Shown here piece after piece: positions 1 through 6,252 of a DNA stretch of 15,594 nucleotides. This DNA is from Chromatiales bacterium (GTDB taxonomy: Bacteria; Pseudomonadota; Gammaproteobacteria; CAMYNG01), in assembly GCA_026990045.1 (NCBI GenBank), contig JALSIK010000263.1, positions 1 through 15,594 of the forward strand, in the 5' to 3' direction. Every line of letters begins with the position of its first letter. Position 1 is the first letter of the stretch. The notes beneath the pieces are model-generated. The model had not been told where the DNA came from. It made no database searches and saw only the letters and a program-made list of their open reading frames with translations. The position numbers were made by a program, and so were the translations under genes.

Positions 1-515
1 TCCGGGGCGTTGGGATCGATGAAGCCGGCGATGAGATCGTTGAGGCGCATCTCGCCCGCCTCCACCAGGCCGTACAGGCGCAGCACCTCGGCCACCGTGG
101 CCGGGTAGGCGGCCAGGGCCGAGAGCATCTGGTTCAGGCCCTCCTCGATGCGCTTGGCGATGGCGATCTCGTCCTCGCGCGTGAGCAGCTCCACCGCCCC
201 CATCTCGCGCATGTACATGCGCACGGGATCGGTGGTGCGGCCGAATTCGCTGTCCACCGTGGCCAGGGCGGCCGCGGCCTCCTCGGCCACCTCCTCGTCC
301 ACCGCGGTGTCGGTCATCAGCAGGGCATCGGCATCGGGCGCGGTCTCGTGCACCGCGATGCCCATGTCGTTGATCATGCTGATGATGTCCTCGATCTGCT
401 CGGGGTCGACGATGTCGTTGGGCAGGTGGTCGTTCACCTCGGCATAGGTGAGGTAGCCCTGCTCCTTGCCCTTGGCGATGAGAAGCTTCAGTTGCGACTG
501 TTGCTGCTGGTCCAT
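1..515 (-). CDS. rpoD: RNA polymerase sigma factor RpoD (sigma70), N-terminal part, cut by window edge
   Basis: Housekeeping sigma factor that directs core RNA polymerase to most promoters. Only the first 171 codons are in the window; the gene runs off the left edge. The protein starts MDQQQQSQLKLLIAKGKEQG and continues with YLTYAEVNDHLP, the standard start of gammaproteobacterial RpoD region 1.1 (about residues 1-80). An acidic linker follows, then region 1.2 with DPVRMYMREMG and LLTREDEIAIAKRIEEG. The downstream DNA-binding regions 2-4 lie outside. The ATG at 515 matches the usual family start. It is the last gene of the rpsU-yqeY-dnaG-rpoD cluster and is separated from dnaG by 115 bp, room for its own promoter. 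Identity is clear; only completeness cannot be judged. Confidence 0.96.
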   Translation of the reverse strand, partial: MDQQQQSQLKLLIAKGKEQGYLTYAEVNDHLPNDIVDPEQIEDIISMINDMGIAVHETAPDADALLMTDTAVDEEVAEEAAAALATVDSEFGRTTDPVRMYMREMGAVELLTREDEIAIAKRIEEGLNQMLSALAAYPATVAEVLRLYGLVEAGEMRLNDLIAGFIDPNAP

Positions 516-572
516 GTACTTGCTCAAAACGTTTGGGTGTCTCGCTCGGGTTCCTGGGTTGTCCGGAATAGC

Positions 573-602
573 GCTATAGCGTGCGGCGCGGGTGAAACTT
601 AA
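573..602 (-). promoter_or_regulatory. weak candidate promoter for rpoD
   Basis: In the dnaG-rpoD gap, reading on the minus strand, TTAAGT (602-597) is followed after 18 bp by TATAGC (578-573). The match to the sigma70 consensus is 3/6 and 4/6. The -10 lies in a 10-bp perfect palindrome, CGCTATAGCG (572-581). The gap is less GC-rich than its surroundings. A separate rpoD promoter between or inside dnaG is known in Escherichia coli; this assignment is inference. Confidence 0.25.
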
Positions 603-630
603 GAATTTTACACCATGGAGTGGGCTTTTA

Positions 631-2475
631 CTAACCCGAGCCCGCGCCGCCGGCCGGGGCATCGCCCGGGGGATGCTCCATAACTATCTGTTTCAGAAGG
701 ATTTTGTCGTCTTCCGAGAGGTCCCGCCAGGGACGATGCAGGAGCCGGCGCTGTTCCGGCGGCAACCCTTTGACGGCCGCCTCCGGCAGATGTTCCCGCC
801 GCTGTTCCAGCCACTGTTCCTCCAGCCGGCGCAGGCTGGCCAGGAATTCCGTCTCCAGGGCCTCGCCGGCCACCAGCGGGGGCCGGGCCGCCAGCTTCAC
901 CAGCCAGGCCGACCATGGCCCGTGCTCCGAGAACCGCTGCAGGAGCGCGTCGAAGGTCAGATGGGGGTGCTCGCGCAGGGTTTCAAGCAACGCCCGCAGC
1001 AGGTCCGCCCCGGGCAGGTCCACGCCCTCCAGGGCGCCGGCGGGGGCGGCGGCGGCCAGGGCCGGCTCGTGGAGCAGGGCGGCGACGGCCCGGCGCACCG
1101 GGGTGGACTGGCCGGGGGCCGGCCGGCGCGGGCCGGCGGCCGGGGACGGCCCCGGCGCCCGGGCATCCCCGAGGTCCAGGCGCGCGGGGTCCAGCCGGGC
1201 CAGCTCGGCCAGGCGCTGGCGCATCATGTCGCGGAACACCCCGGGGCGCAGGCGCCCCAGCAGGGGCCGGGCCTGGTCCACCAGCCGCGCGCGGCCCTCC
1301 GCGGTGGCCAGATCCAGCTCCGCCGCCAGGTGCTCGAAGAAGAAATCCGACAGGGGCCGGGCCGCGGCCAGGTCGGCGGCGAAGCCCTCGCGTCCCACCG
1401 CCCGCACCCGGGTGTCGGGATCCTCGCCCTCGGGCAGGAACATGAAGCGCAGGGCCAGGCCGTCGCGCAGCACCGGCAGGGCGGTCTCCAGCGCGCGCCA
1501 CGCGGCCCGGCGCCCGGCGGCGTCGCCGTCGAAGCAGAACACCACCTCCGGCACCAGCTTGAACATCTGCTGCAGGTGCTCGCGGGTGGTGGCGGTGCCC
1601 AGGGTGGCCACCGCGTAGTCGATGCCGTGCTGGGCCAGGGCCACCACGTCCATGTAGCCCTCCACCACCAGCAGCCGTTGCGGGCGGCGGCGGGCCTGGA
1701 GGACCTCCCACAGGCCGTAGAGCTCGCGCCCCTTGTGGAACACCGGGGTCTCGGGGGAGTTGAGGTACTTGGCCGGGGCCCGCTCGCCCCCCTCGCGGGT
1801 GTCCGGCAGGATGCGGCCGCCGAAGGCGATGGTGCGACCGCGCCGGTCGCGGATGGGGAACATGATGCGGTCGCGGAAGCGGTCGTAGACGCCCCCGCCC
1901 TCCTTGCGCACGAGCATGCCGGCGGCCACCAGCTTCTCCCGCACCGCGGCCTCGCCGCCCAGGGACCGGGCCAGGTTGTCCCAGCCCGGCGGGGCGAAGC
2001 CCAGCCCGAAGCGGGCGGCCACTTCGCCGGAGAGCCCGCGGGCCTTGAGGTAGTCCACGGCGCGCCGGGCCTGGGGATGGTGCCGGAGCTGGTCCCGGTA
2101 CCAGGCGCCGGCCCGGCCCAGCAGGTCGTAGAGGTCATCCCGGCCGCGGTCCCGGCGCGGGCCGGGCCCGCCGTCCTCCCGCGGCACCTCCAGGCCCAGC
2201 TCACGGGCCAGGGCCTCCACCGCCTCGGGGAAGGACAGGCGCTCGTACTCCATGAGGAAGCCCAGGGCGGTACCGTGGGCGCCGCAGCCGAAGCAGTGGT
2301 AGAACTGCTTGGCCGGGCTCACGGTGAAGGAGGGGGTCTTCTCGTTGTGGAAGGGGCAGCAGGCCATGTACTCGCGCCCGGCCTTTTTCAGCGGCACGCG
2401 GGCGTCGATGACCTCCACGATGTCGGCCCGGGCCAGGAGGTCGTCGATGAAGGACTGCGGGATGCGGCCGGCCAT
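631..2475 (-). CDS. dnaG: DNA primase DnaG
   Basis: Makes RNA primers for replication in complex with DnaB helicase. The 614-residue protein has the full bacterial layout. An N-terminal zinc-binding domain has ligands C40, H43, C61 and C64 (CPFHNEKTPSF ... CFGCG). The catalytic core has the basic segment around residues 198-221 (DRFRDRIMFPI, IAFGGR). The TOPRIM motifs are VVEGYMD (E272, D276) and FCFDGDAAG (D316, D318). A Pro/Ala-rich linker lies at about 435-470 and a helical DnaB-interaction domain runs to the C-terminus. The length is typical. The ATG at 2475 gives the canonical MAGRIPQSFIDDLLARADIV start; the ribosome binding site is poor. It sits between yqeY and rpoD in the macromolecular-synthesis cluster. 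Confidence 0.97.
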   Translation of the reverse strand: MAGRIPQSFIDDLLARADIVEVIDARVPLKKAGREYMACCPFHNEKTPSFTVSPAKQFYHCFGCGAHGTALGFLMEYERLSFPEAVEALARELGLEVPREDGGPGPRRDRGRDDLYDLLGRAGAWYRDQLRHHPQARRAVDYLKARGLSGEVAARFGLGFAPPGWDNLARSLGGEAAVREKLVAAGMLVRKEGGGVYDRFRDRIMFPIRDRRGRTIAFGGRILPDTREGGERAPAKYLNSPETPVFHKGRELYGLWEVLQARRRPQRLLVVEGYMDVVALAQHGIDYAVATLGTATTREHLQQMFKLVPEVVFCFDGDAAGRRAAWRALETALPVLRDGLALRFMFLPEGEDPDTRVRAVGREGFAADLAAARPLSDFFFEHLAAELDLATAEGRARLVDQARPLLGRLRPGVFRDMMRQRLAELARLDPARLDLGDARAPGPSPAAGPRRPAPGQSTPVRRAVAALLHEPALAAAAPAGALEGVDLPGADLLRALLETLREHPHLTFDALLQRFSEHGPWSAWLVKLAARPPLVAGEALETEFLASLRRLEEQWLEQRREHLPEAAVKGLPPEQRRLLHRPWRDLSEDDKILLKQIVMEHPPGDAPAGGAGSG

Positions 2476-2548
2476 GAGGACATGAACCTATCTCAAAATC
2501 CGGCGCGTGTCGCGCTGCGGGTCCGCCGCCGCCCCGGGAGCGTGTTCA

Positions 2549-2590
2549 GGGGCGGGGTGGCGCCCGGTCCGCCCCGGCGGGCGCCGGGGC
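2549..2590 (-). promoter_or_regulatory. overlapping stem-loops between yqeY and dnaG (attenuator-like)
   Basis: Just after the yqeY stop the DNA holds GCCCCGGC (2571-2578), GGGC, then GCCGGGGC (2583-2590), an 8-bp perfect stem. The arm at 2571 also takes part in a competing 7-bp stem, GGGGCGG (2549-2555) with CCGCCCC (2569-2575). The two cannot form together. There is no T-run, so this is not a classical terminator. In E. coli a terminator between rpsU and dnaG limits dnaG expression; a similar role here is inference. Confidence 0.35.
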
Positions 2591-2596
2591 CGGGGC

Positions 2597-3049
2597 TCAA
2601 CCGGACAGGCGCGCCTTGACCAGCCGGCTCACCTGGCCCATGTCCGCCCGTCCGGCCAGCTTCGGCTTGAGCAGGCCCATGACCTTGCCCATGTCCTTGA
2701 CCGAGGCGGCCCCGGCCTCGGCCACCGCGGCATCCACCAGCTGCGCGATCTCGGCCTCGGACAGGGGCTGGGGCAGGTACTGCTGGATGACTGTGAGCTC
2801 GTATTCCTCCTGCTGGCGCAGGTCGTCGCGGCCGGCCTTCTCGTACTGGGCGATGGAGTCGCGCCGCTGCTTGACCATCTTTTCCAGCACCGCCAGCACC
2901 CCGGCGTCGTCCAGCTCGGTGCGCGAGTCCACCTCGCGCTGCTTGATGGCGGCGCCGATGAGGCGCAGCACCGCCAGGCGCGCCTTGTCGCGCGCCTTCA
3001 TGGCGGCCTTGGTGTCCTCGTTGATGCGGTCCTTGAGGCGCTCGCTCAT
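2597..3049 (-). CDS. yqeY: GatB/YqeY domain protein
   Basis: Small protein (150 residues) of the GatB/YqeY family. It resembles the C-terminal tail domain of the GatB subunit of Glu-tRNA(Gln)/Asp-tRNA(Asn) amidotransferase, which binds tRNA. The in vivo role of the free-standing form is not settled. Visible family features are the N-terminal MSERLKDRINEDTKAAMKAR, the SIAQYEKAGRDDL segment, EYELTVIQQYLPQPLSEAEI, and a C-terminal GKVMGLLKPKLAGRADMGQV block. Length is typical. It lies 27 bp downstream of rpsU and upstream of dnaG, a placement I recall from Pseudomonas, so it is probably co-transcribed with ribosomal protein and primase genes. No clear Shine-Dalgarno was seen, which suggests coupling to rpsU translation. 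Confidence 0.93.
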   Translation of the reverse strand: MSERLKDRINEDTKAAMKARDKARLAVLRLIGAAIKQREVDSRTELDDAGVLAVLEKMVKQRRDSIAQYEKAGRDDLRQQEEYELTVIQQYLPQPLSEAEIAQLVDAAVAEAGAASVKDMGKVMGLLKPKLAGRADMGQVSRLVKARLSG

Positions 3050-3076
3050 GGCGGCCGGAACCGGGAGGAGGGGAAA

Positions 3077-3292
3077 TCAGTAGAGGCGGCGGCGCTTGGC
3101 CAGCTCGCGGTTGAGCTTCTTCTGGTGGCGCTTGATGGCGGCGGCCAGCTTGCGCTTGCGCACCGTGGTGGGCTTCTCGTAGTACTCGCGGCGGCGGGCC
3201 TCGGACAGCACGCCGGCCTTCTCGCACGCCCGCTTGAAGCGGCGCAGCGCCACATCGAAGGGCTCGTTCTCTTTTACTCGGACAGACGGCAT
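3077..3292 (-). CDS. rpsU: 30S ribosomal protein S21
   Basis: Small basic protein of the 30S subunit, involved in translation initiation. The 71-residue product begins MPSVRVKENEPFDVALRRFK and contains the conserved RRREYYEKPT segment and a Lys/Arg-rich tail ending in AKRRRLY; length and sequence are typical for Proteobacteria. The frame is open further upstream, but the ATG at 3292 is the family start and has AGGT about 10 nt upstream. It is the first gene of the rpsU-yqeY-dnaG-rpoD cluster and is divergent from tsaD across 113 bp that hold a plausible promoter. Confidence 0.97.
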   Translation of the reverse strand: MPSVRVKENEPFDVALRRFKRACEKAGVLSEARRREYYEKPTTVRKRKLAAAIKRHQKKLNRELAKRRRLY

Positions 3293-3344
3293 GTATACGA
3301 TTACCTGTTCTGGACCACAGTGGATCGGCTCGTGAAAGCGGCGC

Positions 3345-3373
3345 ATTCTACCCCCAGCCCCCGCCAAATGCAA
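3345..3373 (-). promoter_or_regulatory. candidate promoter of the rpsU-yqeY-dnaG-rpoD cluster
   Basis: On the minus strand TTGCAT (3373-3368) is followed by a 17-bp spacer and TAGAAT (3350-3345), a 5/6 match to the -10 consensus. The -35 is weak (3/6). Transcription would start near 3338, leaving a leader of about 45 nt before the rpsU ATG. The spacer is an almost pure G-run on the coding strand and consists of two heptads, CCCCCAG and CCCCCGC on the plus strand, like tracts elsewhere in the window. Confidence 0.5.
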
Positions 3374-3405
3374 AGCATCCCGGCCCGCCGGGAGGCCGGC
3401 CGGCC

Positions 3406-4470
3406 GTGATCGTCCTGGGCATCGAGACCTCGTGCGACGAGACCGGGGTGGCCCTGTACGACCCGGCCCGCGGCCTGCTGGCCCACGCCCTGCACAGCCA
3501 GGTGGACCTGCACGCGGTCTACGGCGGCGTGGTGCCGGAGCTGGCCTCGCGCGACCACGTGCGCCGCCTCCTGCCCCTGCTGCGGCGGGTGCTGGCGCAG
3601 GCCGGCCTGGCGCCGGGGGAGGTGGGCGGCGTGGCCTACACCGCCGGGCCGGGCCTGGCCGGGGCCCTGCTGGTGGGCGCCGCGGTGGGCCGGTCCCTGG
3701 CCTGGGCCTGGGGCGTGCCCGCGGTGGGGGTCCACCACATGGAGGGCCACCTGCTGGCCCCCATGCTGGAGGAGGACCCGCCGGCCTTTCCCTTCGTCGC
3801 CCTGCTGGTCTCCGGCGGTCACACCCAGCTGGTGGCGGTGGACGGCGTGGGCCGCTACCGCCTGCTGGGGGAGTCCCTGGACGATGCCGCGGGCGAGGCC
3901 TTCGACAAGACCGCCAAGCTCCTGGGCCTGCCGTACCCCGGCGGCCCCGCCCTGGCCGCGCTGGCCGAGCGGGGCGACCCGGAGCGGTTCCGGTTCCCGC
4001 GGCCCATGACGGACCGCCCGGGGCTGGATTTCTCCTTCTCGGGACTCAAGACCCACACCCTCACCACCCTGCGCGAGGAGGAGGCCCGGGCGGCGGACGC
4101 CGCCGCCCGGGCCCGGCTGCACGCCGACATCGCGCGGGCCTTCGAGGAGGCGGTGGTGGACACCCTGGCCATCAAGTGCCGCCGGGCCCTGGCCCAGACC
4201 GGGCTCGGGCGCCTGGTGGTGGCGGGCGGGGTCTCCGCCAACCGGCGCCTGCGCGCGCGCCTGGAGGCGGAGGTGGAACGGCTGGGGGCGCGGGTGTACT
4301 ACCCGCGGCCGGAGTTCTGCACCGACAACGGCGCCATGATCGCCTATGCCGGCTGGTGCCGGTTGGCCGCGGGCCAGCACGAACCCCTGGCCTTCACCGC
4401 CCGCCCCCGCTGGCCCCTGGAGGACCTGCCCCCGGTGGACGGGGGCGAGGCGCCGCCGGGAGCGGCGTAG
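3406..4470 (+). CDS. tsaD: tRNA N6-adenosine threonylcarbamoyltransferase TsaD
   Basis: Catalytic subunit that transfers threonylcarbamoyl from threonylcarbamoyl-AMP to A37 of ANN-decoding tRNAs (t6A), with TsaB and TsaE. The 354-residue protein starts MIVLGIETSCDETGVAL. It has the ASKHA-fold metal site HHMEGH (H111, H115), the nucleotide loop SGGHTQL (136-142), and the late CTDNGAMIAYAG motif with D307. E. coli TsaD has about 337 residues; the extra length is mainly a short Pro/Gly/Ala tail. The start is GTG at 3406, with GGGAGG at 3390-3395. It is divergent from rpsU and convergent with plsY, whose stop is 2 bp away with no terminator between. Formerly named gcp/ygjD. Confidence 0.97.
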   Translation: MIVLGIETSCDETGVALYDPARGLLAHALHSQVDLHAVYGGVVPELASRDHVRRLLPLLRRVLAQAGLAPGEVGGVAYTAGPGLAGALLVGAAVGRSLAWAWGVPAVGVHHMEGHLLAPMLEEDPPAFPFVALLVSGGHTQLVAVDGVGRYRLLGESLDDAAGEAFDKTAKLLGLPYPGGPALAALAERGDPERFRFPRPMTDRPGLDFSFSGLKTHTLTTLREEEARAADAAARARLHADIARAFEEAVVDTLAIKCRRALAQTGLGRLVVAGGVSANRRLRARLEAEVERLGARVYYPRPEFCTDNGAMIAYAGWCRLAAGQHEPLAFTARPRWPLEDLPPVDGGEAPPGAA

Positions 4471-4472
4471 CC

Positions 4473-5069
4473 TCAGCCCTTGTGGCCGATGCGCCCTTCC
4501 TCGCCCCGCAGCAGGCGGCGGATGTTGTCGCGGTGGCGCCAGTAGAGGAGCAGGCCCATGGCGGCCACGGTGGCGGTGAGCACCGGCGAGCGGGTGAAGA
4601 ACCACACGTAGGCCGGCGCCAGGGCGGTGGCGATGAGGGCCGCCAGCGACGAGATGCGGAACAGCTTCGCCGCCAGCAGCCAGGTGGCGGGGGTGAGCAG
4701 GCCCGCGGGCCAGGACAGGGGCAGCAGGGTGCCCAGCAGGGTGGCCACCCCCTTGCCGCCGCGAAAGCCGAAGAACACCGGGTACAGGTGGCCGAGGAAG
4801 GCCGCGGCGGCGGTGGCCGCCACCAGCCCCTCCGGCGCGCCCAGCCACCGCGCCGCCGCCACCGGGACCAGGCCCTTGGCCATGTCGCCGGCCAGGGTCA
4901 CCGCCGCCGCCGCCCGGCCGCCCACCCGCAGCACGTTGGTGGCCCCGGGATTGCCCGAGCCCTGGCTGCGCGGGTCCGGCAGGCCCATGAGGCGGCAGAC
5001 CACGATGGCGCTGGAGACCGAGCCCAGCAGGTAGGCGGCGGGCACGAGCCCGGCATACAACCATGACAT
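4473..5069 (-). CDS. plsY: glycerol-3-phosphate acyltransferase PlsY
   Basis: Inner-membrane enzyme that acylates glycerol-3-phosphate with acyl-phosphate, the first step of phospholipid synthesis. The 198-residue product (E. coli about 205) is highly hydrophobic with about five membrane segments. It carries the three PlsY motifs: SGNPGATN (38-45), GDMAKG (61-66), and HLYPVFFGFRGGKGVAT (94-110) with the GGKG acyl-phosphate loop. The ATG at 5069 gives the canonical MSWLYAGLVPAAYLLGS start. The frame is open further upstream, but that part is not PlsY-like. No Shine-Dalgarno precedes the ATG, and a putative -10 ends about 8 bp upstream. It converges on tsaD. Confidence 0.95.
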   Translation of the reverse strand: MSWLYAGLVPAAYLLGSVSSAIVVCRLMGLPDPRSQGSGNPGATNVLRVGGRAAAAVTLAGDMAKGLVPVAAARWLGAPEGLVAATAAAAFLGHLYPVFFGFRGGKGVATLLGTLLPLSWPAGLLTPATWLLAAKLFRISSLAALIATALAPAYVWFFTRSPVLTATVAAMGLLLYWRHRDNIRRLLRGEEGRIGHKG

Positions 5070-5076
5070 GGGGCGC

Positions 5077-5105
5077 AAGATACCGGTCCCCGCCGGCGGG
5101 GACAA
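5077..5105 (-). promoter_or_regulatory. candidate plsY promoter containing an 18-bp perfect palindrome
   Basis: On the minus strand TTGTCC (5105-5100), a 17-bp spacer and TATCTT (5082-5077) give 4/6 matches to both sigma70 hexamers. The perfect palindrome GTCCCCGCCGGCGGGGAC (5086-5103) fills the spacer and overlaps the -35. It is therefore placed like a repressor operator, but could also be a hairpin. The predicted start site is next to the plsY ATG. Confidence 0.35.
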
Positions 5106-5126
5106 GCGCCGCGGCGGGCGGTTCGT

Positions 5127-5141
5127 GCCACCCTTGGTGGC
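5127..5141. repeat. small inverted repeat in the plsY-folB spacer
   Basis: GCCACC (5127-5132), CTT, GGTGGC (5136-5141): a 6-bp perfect stem with a 3-nt loop in the 247-bp spacer between the divergent plsY and folB genes. It lies upstream of both candidate promoters. Function unknown. Confidence 0.4.
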
Positions 5142-5175
5142 TCGGCCCTGGATAATCGTTCCACCATGTTTTCCC

Positions 5176-5217
5176 GGATACGCTATTGCGTACCCCGGCA
5201 CCCGGCACCCGGCACCC
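5176..5217. repeat. palindrome plus (CCCGGCA)3 heptad tract between plsY and folB
   Basis: GGATACGC (5176-5183), TATT, GCGTACC (5188-5194) form an imperfect hairpin with one mismatch. It runs directly into three exact tandem copies of CCCGGCA (5194-5214) plus CCC. This is the same type of seven-base tandem array seen at several other spacers of the window. Confidence 0.6.
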
Positions 5218-5278
5218 ACCAGGCAACAGGCCACACCTTCGCGCGGGTCACGGTCCGGTAAACTTTGCCGGCTTCGGG

Positions 5279-5306
5279 ATGGCACAATTTCGGGCAGTTC
5301 TATAAC
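5279..5306 (+). promoter_or_regulatory. candidate folB promoter, very short leader
   Basis: ATGGCA (5279-5284, 4/6 to the -35 consensus), a 16-bp spacer and TATAAC (5301-5306, 5/6 to the -10). The predicted start near 5313 leaves only about 4 nt before the folB ATG. The ATG also lacks a Shine-Dalgarno, so a leaderless mRNA is possible. Confidence 0.35.
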
Positions 5307-5316
5307 CTTTCCCGCC

Positions 5317-5673
5317 ATGGACATCATCTACCTCAACGACCTGCGCATCGACACCGTCATCGGGGTCTGGGAGTGGGAGCGGCGCGTGCGCCAGACCATC
5401 AGCCTCGACATCGAGATGGCCTTCGACATCCGTCCCGCCGCCGCCAGCGATGCCCTGGAGGACACCCTCGACTACAAGGCGGTGGCCAAGCGCATCATCG
5501 CCTTCGTGGAGGAGTCGCGGTTCCAGCTGGTGGAGACCCTGGCCGAGCGCATCGCGCAGATCATCCTCGACGAGTTCCCGGTGCCCTGGGTGCGCCTGCG
5601 CCTGAACAAGCCCGGCGCCATCCGCGGCGCCCGCGACGTGGGCGTGCTCATCGAGCGCGGCCGCCGCGACTGA
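5317..5673 (+). CDS. folB: dihydroneopterin aldolase FolB
   Basis: Converts 7,8-dihydroneopterin to 6-hydroxymethyl-7,8-dihydropterin and glycolaldehyde in folate synthesis, in the cytoplasm. The 118-residue product matches the family throughout: MDIIYLNDLRIDTVIGVWEW, the DTLDYKAVA segment with Y53, LVETLAERIA with E73, and LNKPGAIRGARDVGV with K98, the residues around the pterin site and catalytic lysine. Length is normal. The frame is open upstream, but the family start is the ATG at 5317, which has no recognisable ribosome binding site. folK follows 7 bp downstream and performs the next reaction, so the two are surely one transcript. Confidence 0.95.
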   Translation: MDIIYLNDLRIDTVIGVWEWERRVRQTISLDIEMAFDIRPAAASDALEDTLDYKAVAKRIIAFVEESRFQLVETLAERIAQIILDEFPVPWVRLRLNKPGAIRGARDVGVLIERGRRD

Positions 5674-5680
5674 GCCTGGC

Positions 5681-6184
5681 GTGGCCCGCATATATATAAG
5701 CATCGGCAGCAACATCGACCCCGCGCGCAACGTGCGCCGGGCACTGGCCGCCTTGCGCCGCGAGTTCGGGCCGCTGGCGCTGTCGCCGGTGTACGAGAGC
5801 GAGGCGGTGGGGTTCGCCGGCGACAACTTTCTCAACCTGGTGGCCGGGGCCGGGACCACGCTGCCGGCACAGGCGGTGGCGGCGCGCCTGCATGCCATCG
5901 AGGATGCCCACGGGCGGGACCGCAGCGGCCCGCGTTTCTCCTCCCGGGTCATCGATCTCGACCTGCTGCTCTACGACAGCCTGGTGCTGGACACGCCGGG
6001 CCTGGTGCTGCCGCGGGAGGAGATCCTGGACAATGCCTTCGTCCTGCGCCCGCTGGCGGACCTGGCGCCGGAGCTGGTGCATCCCGTGGCCGGGCGCACC
6101 ATGGCCGAGCTGTGGGCGGACTTCGATCAGTCCAGCCAGGCCCTGTGGCCGGTGGCGCTCGACCTGGACCAGGGTGCCTGTTGA
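5681..6184 (+). CDS. folK: 6-hydroxymethyl-7,8-dihydropterin pyrophosphokinase FolK
   Basis: Transfers pyrophosphate from ATP to the pterin made by FolB, giving the substrate of dihydropteroate synthase. The 167-residue protein starts MARIYISIGSNIDPARNVRRAL, with the SIGSN motif. It has the HPPK signature RDRSGPRFSSRVIDLDLLLYD (about residues 78-98) with the Mg-binding Asp pair in DLDLL, and the following LPREEILDNAFVLRPLADLAPEL. The start is GTG at 5681, 7 bp after the folB stop. The gene converges on the SDR gene at 6253; a heptad repeat array lies between the stops. Confidence 0.95.
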   Translation: MARIYISIGSNIDPARNVRRALAALRREFGPLALSPVYESEAVGFAGDNFLNLVAGAGTTLPAQAVAARLHAIEDAHGRDRSGPRFSSRVIDLDLLLYDSLVLDTPGLVLPREEILDNAFVLRPLADLAPELVHPVAGRTMAELWADFDQSSQALWPVALDLDQGAC

Positions 6185-6214
6185 GACGCGGCGTCGAACC
6201 ACCGGGCCCGTCTT

Positions 6215-6252
6215 CCCCAGCCCCCAGCACCCAGCACCCAGCACCCAGCACC
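6215..6252. repeat. heptad tandem array between convergent folK and SDR genes
   Basis: Five consecutive 7-bp units: CCCCAGC (6215-6221), CCCCAGC (6222-6228), then ACCCAGC three times (6229-6249), plus ACC. The array abuts the TAA stop of the minus-strand SDR gene. No hairpin with a T-run was seen, so the array itself is all that lies between the two gene ends besides about 30 plain bases. Confidence 0.85.

Noticed and set aside
592..2619. Long open frame on the plus strand antisense to dnaG
   Set aside because: It is rich in Gln, Gly, His and Ala without family motifs, a mirror of high-GC codon bias opposite a certain dnaG gene.
4465..4478. Terminator between convergent tsaD and plsY
   Set aside because: Only 2 bp separate the stops and no hairpin with a T-run was seen on either strand.
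3432..5066. Long plus-strand frame across tsaD and plsY
   Set aside because: Glycine/proline/arginine-rich shadow of TsaD in another frame, continuing antisense to PlsY; no start signal.
5194..5217. CRISPR-like direct repeats
   Set aside because: Units are 7 bp and contiguous with no spacers; they are simple tandem heptads.
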